Assembly: GCF_039543825.1 (NCBI RefSeq)
Contig: NZ_BAABKM010000002.1
Coordinates: 528,133-592,132, forward strand
DNA length: 64,000 bases
From: Nocardioides conyzicola
Lineage (GTDB): Bacteria > Actinomycetota > Actinomycetes > Propionibacteriales > Nocardioidaceae
Direction: 5' to 3'
Shown: in pieces, positions 1 through 8,030 of the stretch
How positions within the stretch are numbered: position 1 is the stretch's first letter
Layout: each line of letters opens with the position of its first letter
Made by a program: the position numbers and the translations under genes
Notes under the pieces: model-generated
Told to the model about the DNA's origin: nothing
Databases searched by the model: none
The model's input: only the letters and a program-made list of their open reading frames with translations

Positions 1-2193
1 TAGGTGCAGCCCAGCCTCATCACACGCCGCTTGGATCAACTCATCCTGCCAAGACTTCTTGTTCGCAAAGACCCAGTCAGATAGAAGCGCAAACGACACC
101 TCGCGCCCGTGCAGCGATCGTGCTGGATCCGAATCGCCGATGAGGTCACGCAGGCTGAGCACGAGGCTTCCAATTTCTCCAGGCTCGTATGAACCGGCGT
201 AGAAGCGAGTCACATTGAGCCAAAATGGATTCGCAGCGAGAGCCTCGAATCTCTGAGCGCGGTCACCCTTTGGCTTTTGATAGCGATAGGTCCCGACAGG
301 AGAGGTCTCGTAAAGGTGCCGCGCACAGAAGAATTCTCGCAGCGGCTGAACTTCGAACTCATACAAACCACTCACGCGTTGCACCAAAACGAAGATGCGT
401 TCTAGGCCGCCGCCGAATAGATCATCCGCGAGTTCCTCGGGCTGCTTAGCCTCGACGAGGTACTCCCGGGCCATCTCTTGTAAGTCTTCCTTGGATATGG
501 ACCCTCTCGAACCAGCACTCTCGGCCTGGCTCTGTAGCACCCACGCAAGATGCTGGATGAATTCGACCAAGACGGCCTGATGCTTCTTAACTGCGACATC
601 CTTTTCCGACTCGCGAATCAGGAAGAGTTCAAGATAGCGGCGGTATAGGTCAGTTCTCTGATCCGGAAGTGAATATCCCACCTGATGGATCAGACTCAGC
701 AAGATCGTCAGCTGCATCGCATTACGCGTAAGTTCGACGATGTGCGGAAGTTCCATCTTGTCTTTGAGGATTCCCAGCACTTCGGCACTCTCGCGAGCGT
801 CCAACGTTCGTGCTTTGACCCATTTGTTGGAATAATCCAGGACGAGCGACTTATCAATGCTCGCGAGGTCAATCGTCACGAATCCTGACTCGTCGAAATT
901 TGCTTTTCGACCGAAGATCGATGGGCGGCTAGTGACGACGACCTGGACGTCCAATCCCATATGCTCGTAACGGAGAATTGAGCGCTCCACCACCGCCACC
1001 AGGGCGCGCCGCTGTTCCAGGTCGGCAACTTCGTCGAGCCCGTCCAGGAAGATCAATGCCGGGCTACTCCCGAGAACGTCTAGCAAATCATCGACGGAGA
1101 ACGTTTGTTTCCCACTCTGCTTGTGAACGAGATCGCTCAGGAATTCGTCCAGACTCGACGAATCGTCGGTGTCGGAGCCTATGAATGCTGCCAGGTCGCG
1201 GAGATCGACCTTGAATGGCAGCCTAAACCCGCTCTGTACATATTTCGTCGGGATCGAGGAACTGAATTCACCCATCCCCAGAAACGCGGCCCGGTGAACC
1301 TGGCATACGAACTGCGCGAGTGTCGACTTCCCTTGGCCCGGAGCACCTTCGAGAACGATACGGCTAATTTCGCCTTGAGCGATGTCGCTAAGCAGAAACT
1401 CTGCCGCTCCCATATTGGTTCGATAGCGAAATTCGCCGATGGCATTGCCCCCGGACACATGGAACACTTCGTCCGGTACGGCTCGCATGTGACGCATCAG
1501 TCGATTCATCAATCGATCCGATTCCTTGCCGAACTTCCGGCGAATCTGCTTCACCATCGCCTCATTGAAGCGGACTGGTATATCGATGAACAGGTCGGCC
1601 AGAGAATTCGATAGGCTGACCTGCTTGAATTTGACCTTGGAATCGATGCTGTATTGTTCGCCAACGAACGCCCTGATGGCGCGCATCTGGCGGTCGCGTT
1701 GCGGGCCAAGCATTGTTGCCAATGCGAGTTCGATGCCATCCTGGCCCGTCAACAGTTCTGGGAACTTGAATCGCAGGCTCTGAGGCGACCGGTCTGTGCG
1801 ACGGTCGAGGTCGTCCCGCCACAGGCAGATGGCGGGACACTGAACGTTGTCAGTGAGCCACTGTTGGACTCGATCGATCCGGCCGACCCCGTCGTGGGCA
1901 GTCCCTCGAGCATTCGTCACCATGACGTAGCGCTTCGCGCCAGCCTCAACTAGGCGCTTGATCTTCGGAAGTTCCTTTTCCAGGGCCTCGATCATCCAAT
2001 CAGCGGACTCGGCCTCGTCTACGCGCTTGAACTTGACCTGAAGAACCGTCTTTGAATCTGCATGCAGGCCGTCTCGACCGCCGTCAGGTTGGCCGACGGG
2101 GAAAGACTGTAGGCCCGGATACTCGTCTAGGAGCAAGGCCTGACAGAACTGTTGGAAGCGCTCGGGCGACGTGCTCTCGTACTGGTAAGTCAC
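1..2193 (-). CDS. Nuclease-NACHT NTPase, candidate antiphage defence protein (3' end beyond window)
   Basis: The frame is open from a GTG at 2193 to base 1 (731 codons, no stop), so the protein is longer than what is visible. An in-frame stop lies at 2242-2244 and a purine-rich GGCGGGGAA stretch precedes the GTG. Residues 1-150 look like an Mrr-type PD-(D/E)xK nuclease: PDGGRDG (36-42) followed by LQVKFK (51-56), giving D41 and Q52-x-K54. Residues about 275-430 form a NACHT/STAND ATPase: Walker A GAPGQGKST (283-291), Walker B IFLDGLDE (381-388) with the paired acidic residues typical of NACHT, and sensor VVVTSRPS (418-425). Near residue 617, LREFFCARHLY resembles the conserved motif at the end of NACHT winged-helix regions. 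Bacterial NACHT proteins (bNACHT, Avs) sense phage products and fire an N-terminal effector, here presumably DNA cleavage. The sensor part lies outside the window. G+C is clearly lower than in the neighbours, suggesting transfer. Confidence 0.88.
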   Translation of the reverse strand, partial: MTYQYESTSPERFQQFCQALLLDEYPGLQSFPVGQPDGGRDGLHADSKTVLQVKFKRVDEAESADWMIEALEKELPKIKRLVEAGAKRYVMVTNARGTAHDGVGRIDRVQQWLTDNVQCPAICLWRDDLDRRTDRSPQSLRFKFPELLTGQDGIELALATMLGPQRDRQMRAIRAFVGEQYSIDSKVKFKQVSLSNSLADLFIDIPVRFNEAMVKQIRRKFGKESDRLMNRLMRHMRAVPDEVFHVSGGNAIGEFRYRTNMGAAEFLLSDIAQGEISRIVLEGAPGQGKSTLAQFVCQVHRAAFLGMGEFSSSIPTKYVQSGFRLPFKVDLRDLAAFIGSDTDDSSSLDEFLSDLVHKQSGKQTFSVDDLLDVLGSSPALIFLDGLDEVADLEQRRALVAVVERSILRYEHMGLDVQVVVTSRPSIFGRKANFDESGFVTIDLASIDKSLVLDYSNKWVKARTLDARESAEVLGILKDKMELPHIVELTRNAMQLTILLSLIHQVGYSLPDQRTDLYRRYLELFLIRESEKDVAVKKHQAVLVEFIQHLAWVLQSQAESAGSRGSISKEDLQEMAREYLVEAKQPEELADDLFGGGLERIFVLVQRVSGLYEFEVQPLREFFCARHLYETSPVGTYRYQKPKGDRAQRFEALAANPFWLNVTRFYAGSYEPGEIGSLVLSLRDLIGDSDPARSLHGREVSFALLSDWVFANKKSWQDELIQAACDEAGLHL

Positions 2194-2263
2194 GCGCGTT
2201 CCCCGCCCTGCCTCAATTCGGCCAATCGGTCGCCTCGGATGTTACGGCGACCTGATGCGCTCG

Positions 2264-3280
2264 TCACGCGATCGATCTATTACGCTTTGGACCGTTCGAG
2301 GGCAGACCGGCGTTGAGCGCGAGCAGCAGGTCCAGGCACTCCTCGGCCCGCACCTCCCCCACGATGATCCGGCTCGGCCGCATCCGCAGGCTCTCCTTGA
2401 CCAGGTCACGCAGCGCGATCTCGCCCGTGCCCTCGAGCCCGGACTGACGGGTCTGCAGCGCCACCCAGTCGGGGTGGTTGAAGCGCAGCTCGAAGACCTC
2501 CTCCGCCGACACCACCCGGTCCCCACCCGGGATCGCCGCAGCGAGGCAGTTGAGCATCGTGGTCTTGCCCGCCTGCGTCGAGCCGGCGACCAGGATGTTG
2601 AGGCCCGCGCGCACGGACGCCTCGAGGAAGGCCGCCGCGGCCGGCGTCATGCTCCCCAGCTCGACGAGCTGACCGAGCCGGCCGGCGCGGAGCACGAACT
2701 TGCGGATGTTGACCGCCGAGAACCCACGGCTGATGCCCTCGAGCACGACGTGCAGGCGGTGGCCCTCGGGGAGCATGGCGTCCACGAACGGGCTGCTCAT
2801 GTCGATCCGGCGCCCCGACGACTTCAGCATCCGCTCGACCAGCTCCTGCACCTGCGCGCTGGTCAGCACCAGCGTCGTCAGCTCGTGCCGGCCGTTGCGG
2901 GCGATGAAGACCCGGCTCGGGTCGTTGATCCAGACCTCCTCGACCGAGTCGTCGTCGAGGAAGGGCTGCAACGGACCGAACCCGGACACCCGCGCGACCA
3001 GCTCCCCGACCATCACGCCCACGTCGGCGACGGGCGCGACCACGCCGGTCAGGCTGCGGTCGTCGTGCGCGCGGACGACGCCCTCGGCGATGCGCCGCAC
3101 CAGGGCTGCCTCACGCTGCGGGTCGACACCCTCGCGGCGTACGTGCTCGCGCACCTGCTGGTCGAGCTCTTCGACGAGCTCGTCGTGCGCACCGGCGCCG
3201 TCGTGCGTACGGCGTGCCGCGGGATGGGTCAATGGCATCAGGGCCCCCGAGATGAAATCCTTCGCAGCCAGTCTTGCCAC
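2264..3280 (-). CDS. tadA: TadA/CpaF-type pilus secretion ATPase, C-terminally truncated
   Basis: This is a secretion ATPase of the TadA/CpaF family, which powers assembly of Flp/tad pili. The 338-residue frame has the N-terminal domain, a P-loop AGSTQAGKTT (232-241) and the Walker B region IIVGEVRAEE (305-314). After LDLLLALNAGLP (about 327) it switches to SNGPKRNRSIA and stops. Family members continue for roughly 80-100 residues through the His box (typically CTLHANS), which is absent here. The break coincides with the G+C drop at the island boundary. None of the usual downstream tadB, tadC or pilin genes follow; instead the NACHT gene lies there. The enzyme is probably non-functional, so this may be a pseudogene. 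The start may be GTG 3280 or ATG 3238 (residue 15); neither has a strong ribosome binding site. Confidence 0.85.
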   Translation of the reverse strand: MARLAAKDFISGALMPLTHPAARRTHDGAGAHDELVEELDQQVREHVRREGVDPQREAALVRRIAEGVVRAHDDRSLTGVVAPVADVGVMVGELVARVSGFGPLQPFLDDDSVEEVWINDPSRVFIARNGRHELTTLVLTSAQVQELVERMLKSSGRRIDMSSPFVDAMLPEGHRLHVVLEGISRGFSAVNIRKFVLRAGRLGQLVELGSMTPAAAAFLEASVRAGLNILVAGSTQAGKTTMLNCLAAAIPGGDRVVSAEEVFELRFNHPDWVALQTRQSGLEGTGEIALRDLVKESLRMRPSRIIVGEVRAEECLDLLLALNAGLPSNGPKRNRSIA

Positions 3281-3338
3281 GGCCGGGCCCGTCGAAACAG
3301 CCCCCAGCCGTCATCTGTGGACAACGACCGGGCGGAGG

Positions 3339-4634
3339 CTAGGCCGGCGGCACGTAGTGGTAGATGTCCAGCGTGAAGGACTTGACGTCGTAGCCGCCGC
3401 TGGCGCGGGCCACTCGCCACGTCAGCTCGTCCACGTGTTCCGTCGACCAACCCCGCTGCGTCTGGAGCACCGTGCTCGCCTCGTCGCCCGCGACCGTCGT
3501 CGTCGGTGGGAGCTGGGGATCGGTGAGGGCGAGCGTCGCGGTGCCCTCGCCGCCCGCGGTGGTCGGACCGCCGACGGTCGTCAGCCGGACCGTGTCGAAG
3601 GTCAGGTCGAGGTCGACCGGCGAGTCGACCCTGAAGGTGTCGTCGCTGACCGTGCAGCGCTCGTCGTAGAGCGAGAACGACAGCGCTCCGTCGGGGAAGC
3701 GCTCGCTGGCCCGGGGCGGGCAGGCGTAGGTGAGGTAGGTGCCCGTCTTGGGACCACCGGCAAGGAACTCGTAGGGCTCGGTGGCCGTGCCGACGCGTGC
3801 CTCGGACGGGGTCACCGGCACGGTGAAGTGCTGCTCGACCCGGGAGCCGTCGGCGACCACGAGCGGCTTCGTCGCGGACAGGTGGTTGCCGTACCGGTCC
3901 ACCCACGTGTTCGTCAGCAGATAGGTCCCTGCCGGCACCCGGTCGCCGTGCTGGTCGGTGCCGTCCCACGACCGGGCCTGCTCGAACGGGTTGTCCGCGT
4001 GCTGGTAGACGACGGCGCCGTCCGGCCCGGTGATCCGGCTCGCGCCCGTGGGCTCCGGGGAGCCGTCGTCCGTGACCCGGTACTCCTCGCCGACCCAGGT
4101 GAACTGGTCCTTGAAGTACGTCGTGTCGCGGTAGATGGCGTCCCTGTCGAGGTGGATCGCCGGGGAGAAGGCGATGCCGTTGGGTGACCTGTCGAACGTC
4201 GAGCGCGTCACGGCCCGCGTGGAGTCACTGTCGCGCAGCCGCGCCGTGGTCGCCGTGAACGTGACCCGGTAGGCGCCGTCGCGCACGTGGGCGCCACCGC
4301 GCTTGCGGCCATTCCACCACCAGGCGTGCCAGGCGCGGGACTGCTTCCCGAGGTCGACCGTGCGGACGACGGCCCCGCGCGCGTCGCGGACCGTCACCGT
4401 GACGCTGGCGCGCTGGCTCGGCCGGTAGGAGAACACGGTCCGGTCCTGCGAGCCGTCGCCGTTCGGGGAGAAGCGGACGGTCCCGCTCCCGACCTGCAGC
4501 AACCGCTCGGCGTGCCGCACCTTCGCGTCAGCCGGCACCGCGCCCAGCAGGGTCGCGGCGATGGCGAGCACGACGGCCGCCGGCACGGCTCGAGCCAGCA
4601 ACGATGAGCGCAGCGAGTTCCCCACGTGCGCCAC
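3339..4634 (-). CDS. Secreted protein with FlgD-like Ig domains
   Basis: A hydrophobic signal peptide (LLARAVPAAVVLAIAATLLG, then VPADA) precedes a module with FSPNGDGSQD, the calcium-loop-like motif common in FlgD/CHU_C immunoglobulin domains. A second similar segment has SWDGTDQHGDRVPAGTYLL, again the FlgD_ig signature. The last 200 residues have no family I recognise. Function is unknown; such proteins are extracellular and often structural. The start chosen is the GTG at 4634, about six bases after a GGGGGG run. A longer frame from TTG at 4664 would overlap the stop of the upstream gene but has no ribosome site. It probably ends the operon of the two ESX-like genes. Confidence 0.6.
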   Translation of the reverse strand: MAHVGNSLRSSLLARAVPAAVVLAIAATLLGAVPADAKVRHAERLLQVGSGTVRFSPNGDGSQDRTVFSYRPSQRASVTVTVRDARGAVVRTVDLGKQSRAWHAWWWNGRKRGGAHVRDGAYRVTFTATTARLRDSDSTRAVTRSTFDRSPNGIAFSPAIHLDRDAIYRDTTYFKDQFTWVGEEYRVTDDGSPEPTGASRITGPDGAVVYQHADNPFEQARSWDGTDQHGDRVPAGTYLLTNTWVDRYGNHLSATKPLVVADGSRVEQHFTVPVTPSEARVGTATEPYEFLAGGPKTGTYLTYACPPRASERFPDGALSFSLYDERCTVSDDTFRVDSPVDLDLTFDTVRLTTVGGPTTAGGEGTATLALTDPQLPPTTTVAGDEASTVLQTQRGWSTEHVDELTWRVARASGGYDVKSFTLDIYHYVPPA

Positions 4635-4660
4635 CGTAGGCCCCCCGAGCTCGTCGGGCG

Positions 4661-5962
4661 TCAATCGAGTACGCCGGGGGCGGCACCCTCGTCGTCGATC
4701 CAGTCCTCCGCCACGTCGAAGAGCTCCTTCTTCTTGCCCTTCTCGTCGTCCTTGTTGCGACCCGAGCGACCCGTGGGGCCAGCGCCGGAGCGACCACCCG
4801 CGCCGCCGCGGCCGCCGGAGCGTCCGGCACCCGCACCCGAGCGACCGGCACCTGCGCCGGAACGTCCGGCACCCGCGCCCGCACCCGAGCGACCGGCACC
4901 GGCTGCGGACTTGCCCTGGGCGCCTGCGGCAGCGGCGCCGCTCCTGCCGAGGGTGCCTGCCCCGCCCGTGCGGGCCGAGGCACCGATGCCCTTGACCGCG
5001 CTCGCGGCCGTGCCGCGCCCGGCCGTCCCTGCGGCGGCGCCGCCGGAGGTCGGGAAGAGGCCGCCCTTGAGCGCCCCGGTCAGCTTGGCGCCGATGAGAC
5101 CGGCAGCCATGCCGCCGGCGGTCGCACCGCCGACGCCGAGGGCCGATCCCAGCCCGGAGCCGGAGGCCGACCCGCTGACCGGCTCGTAGTCGATGGAGCT
5201 GGCCGGGGTCTCCGTCGTGTTCTCACCCGTGGTGGTCGGCACCTCGTGGTGGTGGTGGGTGAGGACCTGCTCGAAGCCGACCGTGTGGTGCGGCTGGTGC
5301 ACCAGGCCGATCTCCGTCCCGTGGTGCCCGGTCGGCCCCTGGAGGTGGGTCGGCGTGATCGCGTGGCCGGTGGTCCCGCCCGAGGACCCTCCGTTGCTGC
5401 CCCCCGGCTGCTGCTTCGCCGGCTTGGGCACCTTCGGCGGGTCGGGCTCACCGTGGATCTTCTTCATCGTGGCGGCCGACTTGGTGAAGGTCGCCTCGAG
5501 CTGGTCGGCCTCGATGCGCGCCTTCTCCTCCTGCTCGGCGAACGCCTTCGCGAAGGCCTTCTGGTCGGCCTTGCTCTTGGCCTCCTTCGCCAGCTGGGTG
5601 TCGTCCGCGTCGCCGGGGGCGGTGTACGGCGTCGGCTGGTCCATGTCCTGCATGGTCGCGGCCGCCTGCTGGGCGACGTGCATCGCAGCACCGGCGTCGA
5701 CCAGGGCCTGGACGGCGTCCTTGAGTACCACGGACTTCGCGGACATGGCAGCAGCGGAGCGCTGGAACGCCGCGTCGACGGCCGGCCCCGTCTCGCCGCC
5801 GATCGCCCACTTGACCGTGCCGGAGGCCTGGGAGAGGTAGGTGCTCACCGTCTCCAGGATGTCCCGGCAGCGGCTCCACTCGATGGCGGCGTTGTTGACG
5901 ACAGCGGGGTCGGTGCCGAGGACCGCCTTGTTGAGGCGCTCGACCTGGGGTCCCTTCACCAT
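4661..5962 (-). CDS. WXG100/ESX-like protein with low-complexity C-terminus
   Basis: This 433-residue protein has a predicted all-helical N-terminal third (residues about 1-110), containing IEWSRCRDILE and VKWAIGGETG, that resembles WXG100 or PPE-like type VII secretion substrates. A charged coiled-coil-like stretch rich in Lys, Glu and Ala follows (QLAKEAKSKADQKAFAKAFA). Then comes a His/Gly/Thr-rich linker, a Gly/Ala segment, and a repeat tail of GAGRSGAGAG type (about 352-392), ending in an acidic peptide. The start ATG 5962 overlaps the preceding stop as TGATG, so translation is coupled to the small ESX-like gene. No ESX secretion ATPase or membrane component is in the window, so export is inferred from fold resemblance only. 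Confidence 0.6.
   Translation of the reverse strand: MVKGPQVERLNKAVLGTDPAVVNNAAIEWSRCRDILETVSTYLSQASGTVKWAIGGETGPAVDAAFQRSAAAMSAKSVVLKDAVQALVDAGAAMHVAQQAAATMQDMDQPTPYTAPGDADDTQLAKEAKSKADQKAFAKAFAEQEEKARIEADQLEATFTKSAATMKKIHGEPDPPKVPKPAKQQPGGSNGGSSGGTTGHAITPTHLQGPTGHHGTEIGLVHQPHHTVGFEQVLTHHHHEVPTTTGENTTETPASSIDYEPVSGSASGSGLGSALGVGGATAGGMAAGLIGAKLTGALKGGLFPTSGGAAAGTAGRGTAASAVKGIGASARTGGAGTLGRSGAAAAGAQGKSAAGAGRSGAGAGAGRSGAGAGRSGAGAGRSGGRGGAGGRSGAGPTGRSGRNKDDEKGKKKELFDVAEDWIDDEGAAPGVLD
4761..4905. repeat. Imperfect tandem repeat encoding GAGRSGAGAG-type units
   Basis: On the + strand, blocks such as cacccgcgcccgcacccgag and gagcgaccggcacctgcgcc recur several times with small changes. They encode the Gly-Ala-Gly-Arg-Ser repeats in the C-terminal tail of the large ESX-like protein. 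The unit is roughly 15-30 bases and copies are imperfect. Such arrays can change length by slippage, so copy number may vary between strains. Confidence 0.6.
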
Positions 5963-6345
5963 CAGTGGTTCCCCCCGCCGTGACCGTGGAAGTTGTCGGA
6001 GTTCAGGTGCGAGCCGGCGGCGGCGAGCTCGGCCTTGCGGCTCGGCGTCAGGTCGGCGGCGGCCTGCAGGTCCTGCTCGGTGAGGTTCTTGGAGAACTGG
6101 CTGAGGTTCTCGGCGTAGACCTGGAGGCCGACCACCATGTCGTTGAGGGCGTCGACCACGTGCTGATGAGCGACACCGGTGTGGTGGTCGAGCAGGGCGC
6201 CCGGCTCGGATCCGCCGAAGACACCGGACACGTTCGGGGGCTGCCCCTTCTGGATGTGGCTTGCATGCTCTTCCAGAATGTCTCGGCACGAGTTCACCAG
6301 GGCTTCTGGCAGCCCCAGCATCGTCAGCACGTCCAGCGGTCCCAT
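5962..6345 (-). CDS. Small helical ESX/WXG100-like protein
   Basis: About 127 residues, mainly helical by composition, with a helix around LEEHASHIQK, a Gly/Pro turn (GVFGGSEPGALLDHH), a second long helix (VVDALNDMVVGLQVYAENLSQ) and a His/Gly-rich tail ending HGHGGGNH. Two helices joined by a turn fit the EspC/WXG100-like small partner of a type VII pair, although the classical W-x-G is not obvious. The ATG at 6345 lies 8 bases after GGAAGG; an ATG at 6351 lies too close to it. The stop overlaps the next start as TGATG, so the two products are probably made in a fixed ratio and may form a complex. Confidence 0.55.
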   Translation of the reverse strand: MGPLDVLTMLGLPEALVNSCRDILEEHASHIQKGQPPNVSGVFGGSEPGALLDHHTGVAHQHVVDALNDMVVGLQVYAENLSQFSKNLTEQDLQAAADLTPSRKAELAAAGSHLNSDNFHGHGGGNH

Positions 6346-6520
6346 GGTCATGACCTTCCCCCGATGAAGAGTCCCTACGCTCCGTCGAGCGCTCGTACGA
6401 GGACCTCCCCGCGAACGACGCCGGCAAAACCTCTGGAGCGGCACCAACTCCGGAGACGTTTCGCGGCCCTCGGGCGCGGTTAAGGTTCAGCCGTACGTTC
6501 TCGGACCTCAGGAGGCCTTC

Positions 6521-7108
6521 GTGTCCCGCTTGGCCACCGCTGCCGCGCTCGCCGGTCTCGTGCTCGCCCTCACCGGGTGCAACGGCTCCGATCCCGAGGC
6601 GGACCCGACCACGAGCCCGTCCTCGTCGGCCGCCTCCCCCTCCGACAGCGGGTCCACCGACCCGTCGGAGAGCAGCTCCCCGACGGTCCCAGCGGCGACC
6701 GGGCCCCTGCTCAAGATGCCCAACGCCACGATGAACGCGCCGAAGGGCTACAAGAAGCTGGCCGGCTTCGCCGACTTCACGACCGAGGCCAACCCGAGCG
6801 ACGGCACGTTCGGCGCGGTCCGCCTGAGCTCACTGGAGTACGCCGGGCCGACACTTCCCCTCGACCTGCAGGTGAAGGCGGTGCTGAAGGTCGCGACCTC
6901 CAAGATGACGCGCCAGGACAACATCGAGATCGATGGGGTCGAGCTCTGGCACCTCCGCGGCTCCACCGGCTACAGCAGCGTGGACGAGTACGGCGTCCGC
7001 AACGACGGCTACGAGACGAGCATCGACTTCGAGTTCCAGAAGGGCACCCCGGCGTCCACGCGCGACAAGGTCATCGCCGAGAGCCTGGCGTCCTTCACCT
7101 GGCGCTGA
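6521..7108 (+). CDS. Putative lipoprotein
   Basis: The 195-residue product has a short hydrophobic signal peptide ending in the lipobox LTGC (Cys19), so it should be lipidated and anchored outside the membrane. A Ser/Pro/Asp/Thr-rich linker (about 24-60) is followed by a 130-residue domain I cannot assign. The GTG start at 6521 follows a strong AGGAGG at 6510-6515. It is monocistronic, diverging from the ESX-like pair and converging on the NlpC/P60 gene. Confidence 0.75.
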   Translation: MSRLATAAALAGLVLALTGCNGSDPEADPTTSPSSSAASPSDSGSTDPSESSSPTVPAATGPLLKMPNATMNAPKGYKKLAGFADFTTEANPSDGTFGAVRLSSLEYAGPTLPLDLQVKAVLKVATSKMTRQDNIEIDGVELWHLRGSTGYSSVDEYGVRNDGYETSIDFEFQKGTPASTRDKVIAESLASFTWR

Positions 7109-7121
7109 CCCCCCCGGCCGC

Positions 7122-7679
7122 TCAGCGGCCGCGCAGGGTGCCCGGGAACCACGAGCTCGTCCACACCCGGTCGGTGCGCACCCGCGTGCCGGAGTACGGC
7201 GCGTGCAGCACCAGCCGGCGACCGTGGCTCCAGCCCGCGAAGACGCCCACGTGGTAGACGCCGCCGCCGTCGGTGAAGAACATCAGGTCGCCGCGCTTCA
7301 TGGCGGCGCGCGAGATGTGGCGGGCGAAGTGGGCCTGCGCCGAGGACGTCCGCGGGATGTGGGAGAAGCCGGCCCGGCGGAAGCTGAAGTAGGTCAGGCC
7401 GGAGCAGTCGAAGCGGTTCGGCCCGGCGGCGCCGTACGCGTAGGGGTCGCCCTTCTGGGCGATCGCGGTCCGCAGGCCGCGCTCCACGCGGGACAGGGCC
7501 GGCTTGTGGTGCCGGGCCTTCGCGGAGGTCCTCGTGGTGGCGTGCGCGGCTGCCGTCGCGGCGTGGGCGTCGGAGACGGGCGCCGAGGTGAGCAGGCCGA
7601 TGGCGAGGGCGCCGCTGAGGGCGACCCGGGCGCCCGTGCGGCCGCAGACGCGGGCAAGGGTGGGCAGGGCAAGAGACAT
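7122..7679 (-). CDS. NlpC/P60 family cell-wall peptidase
   Basis: A secreted peptidoglycan endopeptidase of the NlpC/P60 class, which cuts peptide stems. The signal peptide covers residues 1-40. The catalytic domain carries RFDCSGL with Cys92, VYHVGVF with His143 and LHAPYSG with His159, the expected Cys-His-His arrangement. The protein is short (185 residues), essentially signal peptide plus one domain with no binding repeats. GGAAGG precedes the ATG at 7679. The cyclic-di-AMP riboswitch immediately upstream predicts expression tied to osmotic or wall homeostasis, a pairing known for wall hydrolases and Rpf proteins in actinobacteria. Confidence 0.9.
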   Translation of the reverse strand: MSLALPTLARVCGRTGARVALSGALAIGLLTSAPVSDAHAATAAAHATTRTSAKARHHKPALSRVERGLRTAIAQKGDPYAYGAAGPNRFDCSGLTYFSFRRAGFSHIPRTSSAQAHFARHISRAAMKRGDLMFFTDGGGVYHVGVFAGWSHGRRLVLHAPYSGTRVRTDRVWTSSWFPGTLRGR

Positions 7680-7696
7680 AACGTGGTTTCCTTCCC

Positions 7697-7884
7697 ACGC
7701 CTGCGAGGTGAGCTGTCGGGTTCGGGCAGGAAGGTGCCCGGCCGCCAGAAGGCGGCTTCACCCCAAGCGGCCGAGGCCGCAGAAGTGGTTCCCCCGTCCC
7801 TACCCGTGCTGGATGTTCTGTCGTCGATCGGTCCGAGTGTCCGACCTGGCGGACCGGTTCCGTGAGCGGGTAGGGCTCGGCGTA
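7697..7884 (-). promoter_or_regulatory. Cyclic-di-AMP riboswitch (ydaO/yuaA type)
   Basis: The leader of the NlpC/P60 gene matches the ydaO/yuaA class. Read on the minus strand, it starts with ACGCC (7883-7879), which pairs with GGCGT at 7701-7697 to close P1. CCCTACCCG pairs with CGGGTAGGG further in. The conserved GGGGGAACCA, GGGGTGAA and GAACCCGACAGCTCACCTC blocks all follow in the known order, and CGCAGGCGT ends the motif. Only 17 bases separate it from the start codon. Upstream, TTGGGC and TAGTGT 18 bases apart could be its promoter. In this class ligand binding normally turns expression off. The remaining sequence up to 8030 shows nothing else. Confidence 0.93.
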
Positions 7885-8030
7885 CTCGGGAACCGGTGGG
7901 TGCTGGTGCAATCGTCAACGACACTAGCCAGCGAAAGTCATGTAGCCCAATCCACAATCCCCCGGGAGCGTGGCGCAGCCCACATCTCCCGCGTGGAACC
8001 GGGCCCGGATTGGACGCAGGTCACACCCGA

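Noticed and set aside
2194..2263. tRNA gene or attachment site at the island boundary
   Set aside because: No cloverleaf or CCA-proximal T-arm sequence could be found, and no direct repeat is visible within the window.
4761..4905. Mobile element or insertion sequence
   Set aside because: The repetitive sequence keeps the reading frame and encodes a Gly/Ala/Arg/Ser tail; there are no terminal inverted repeats or transposase.
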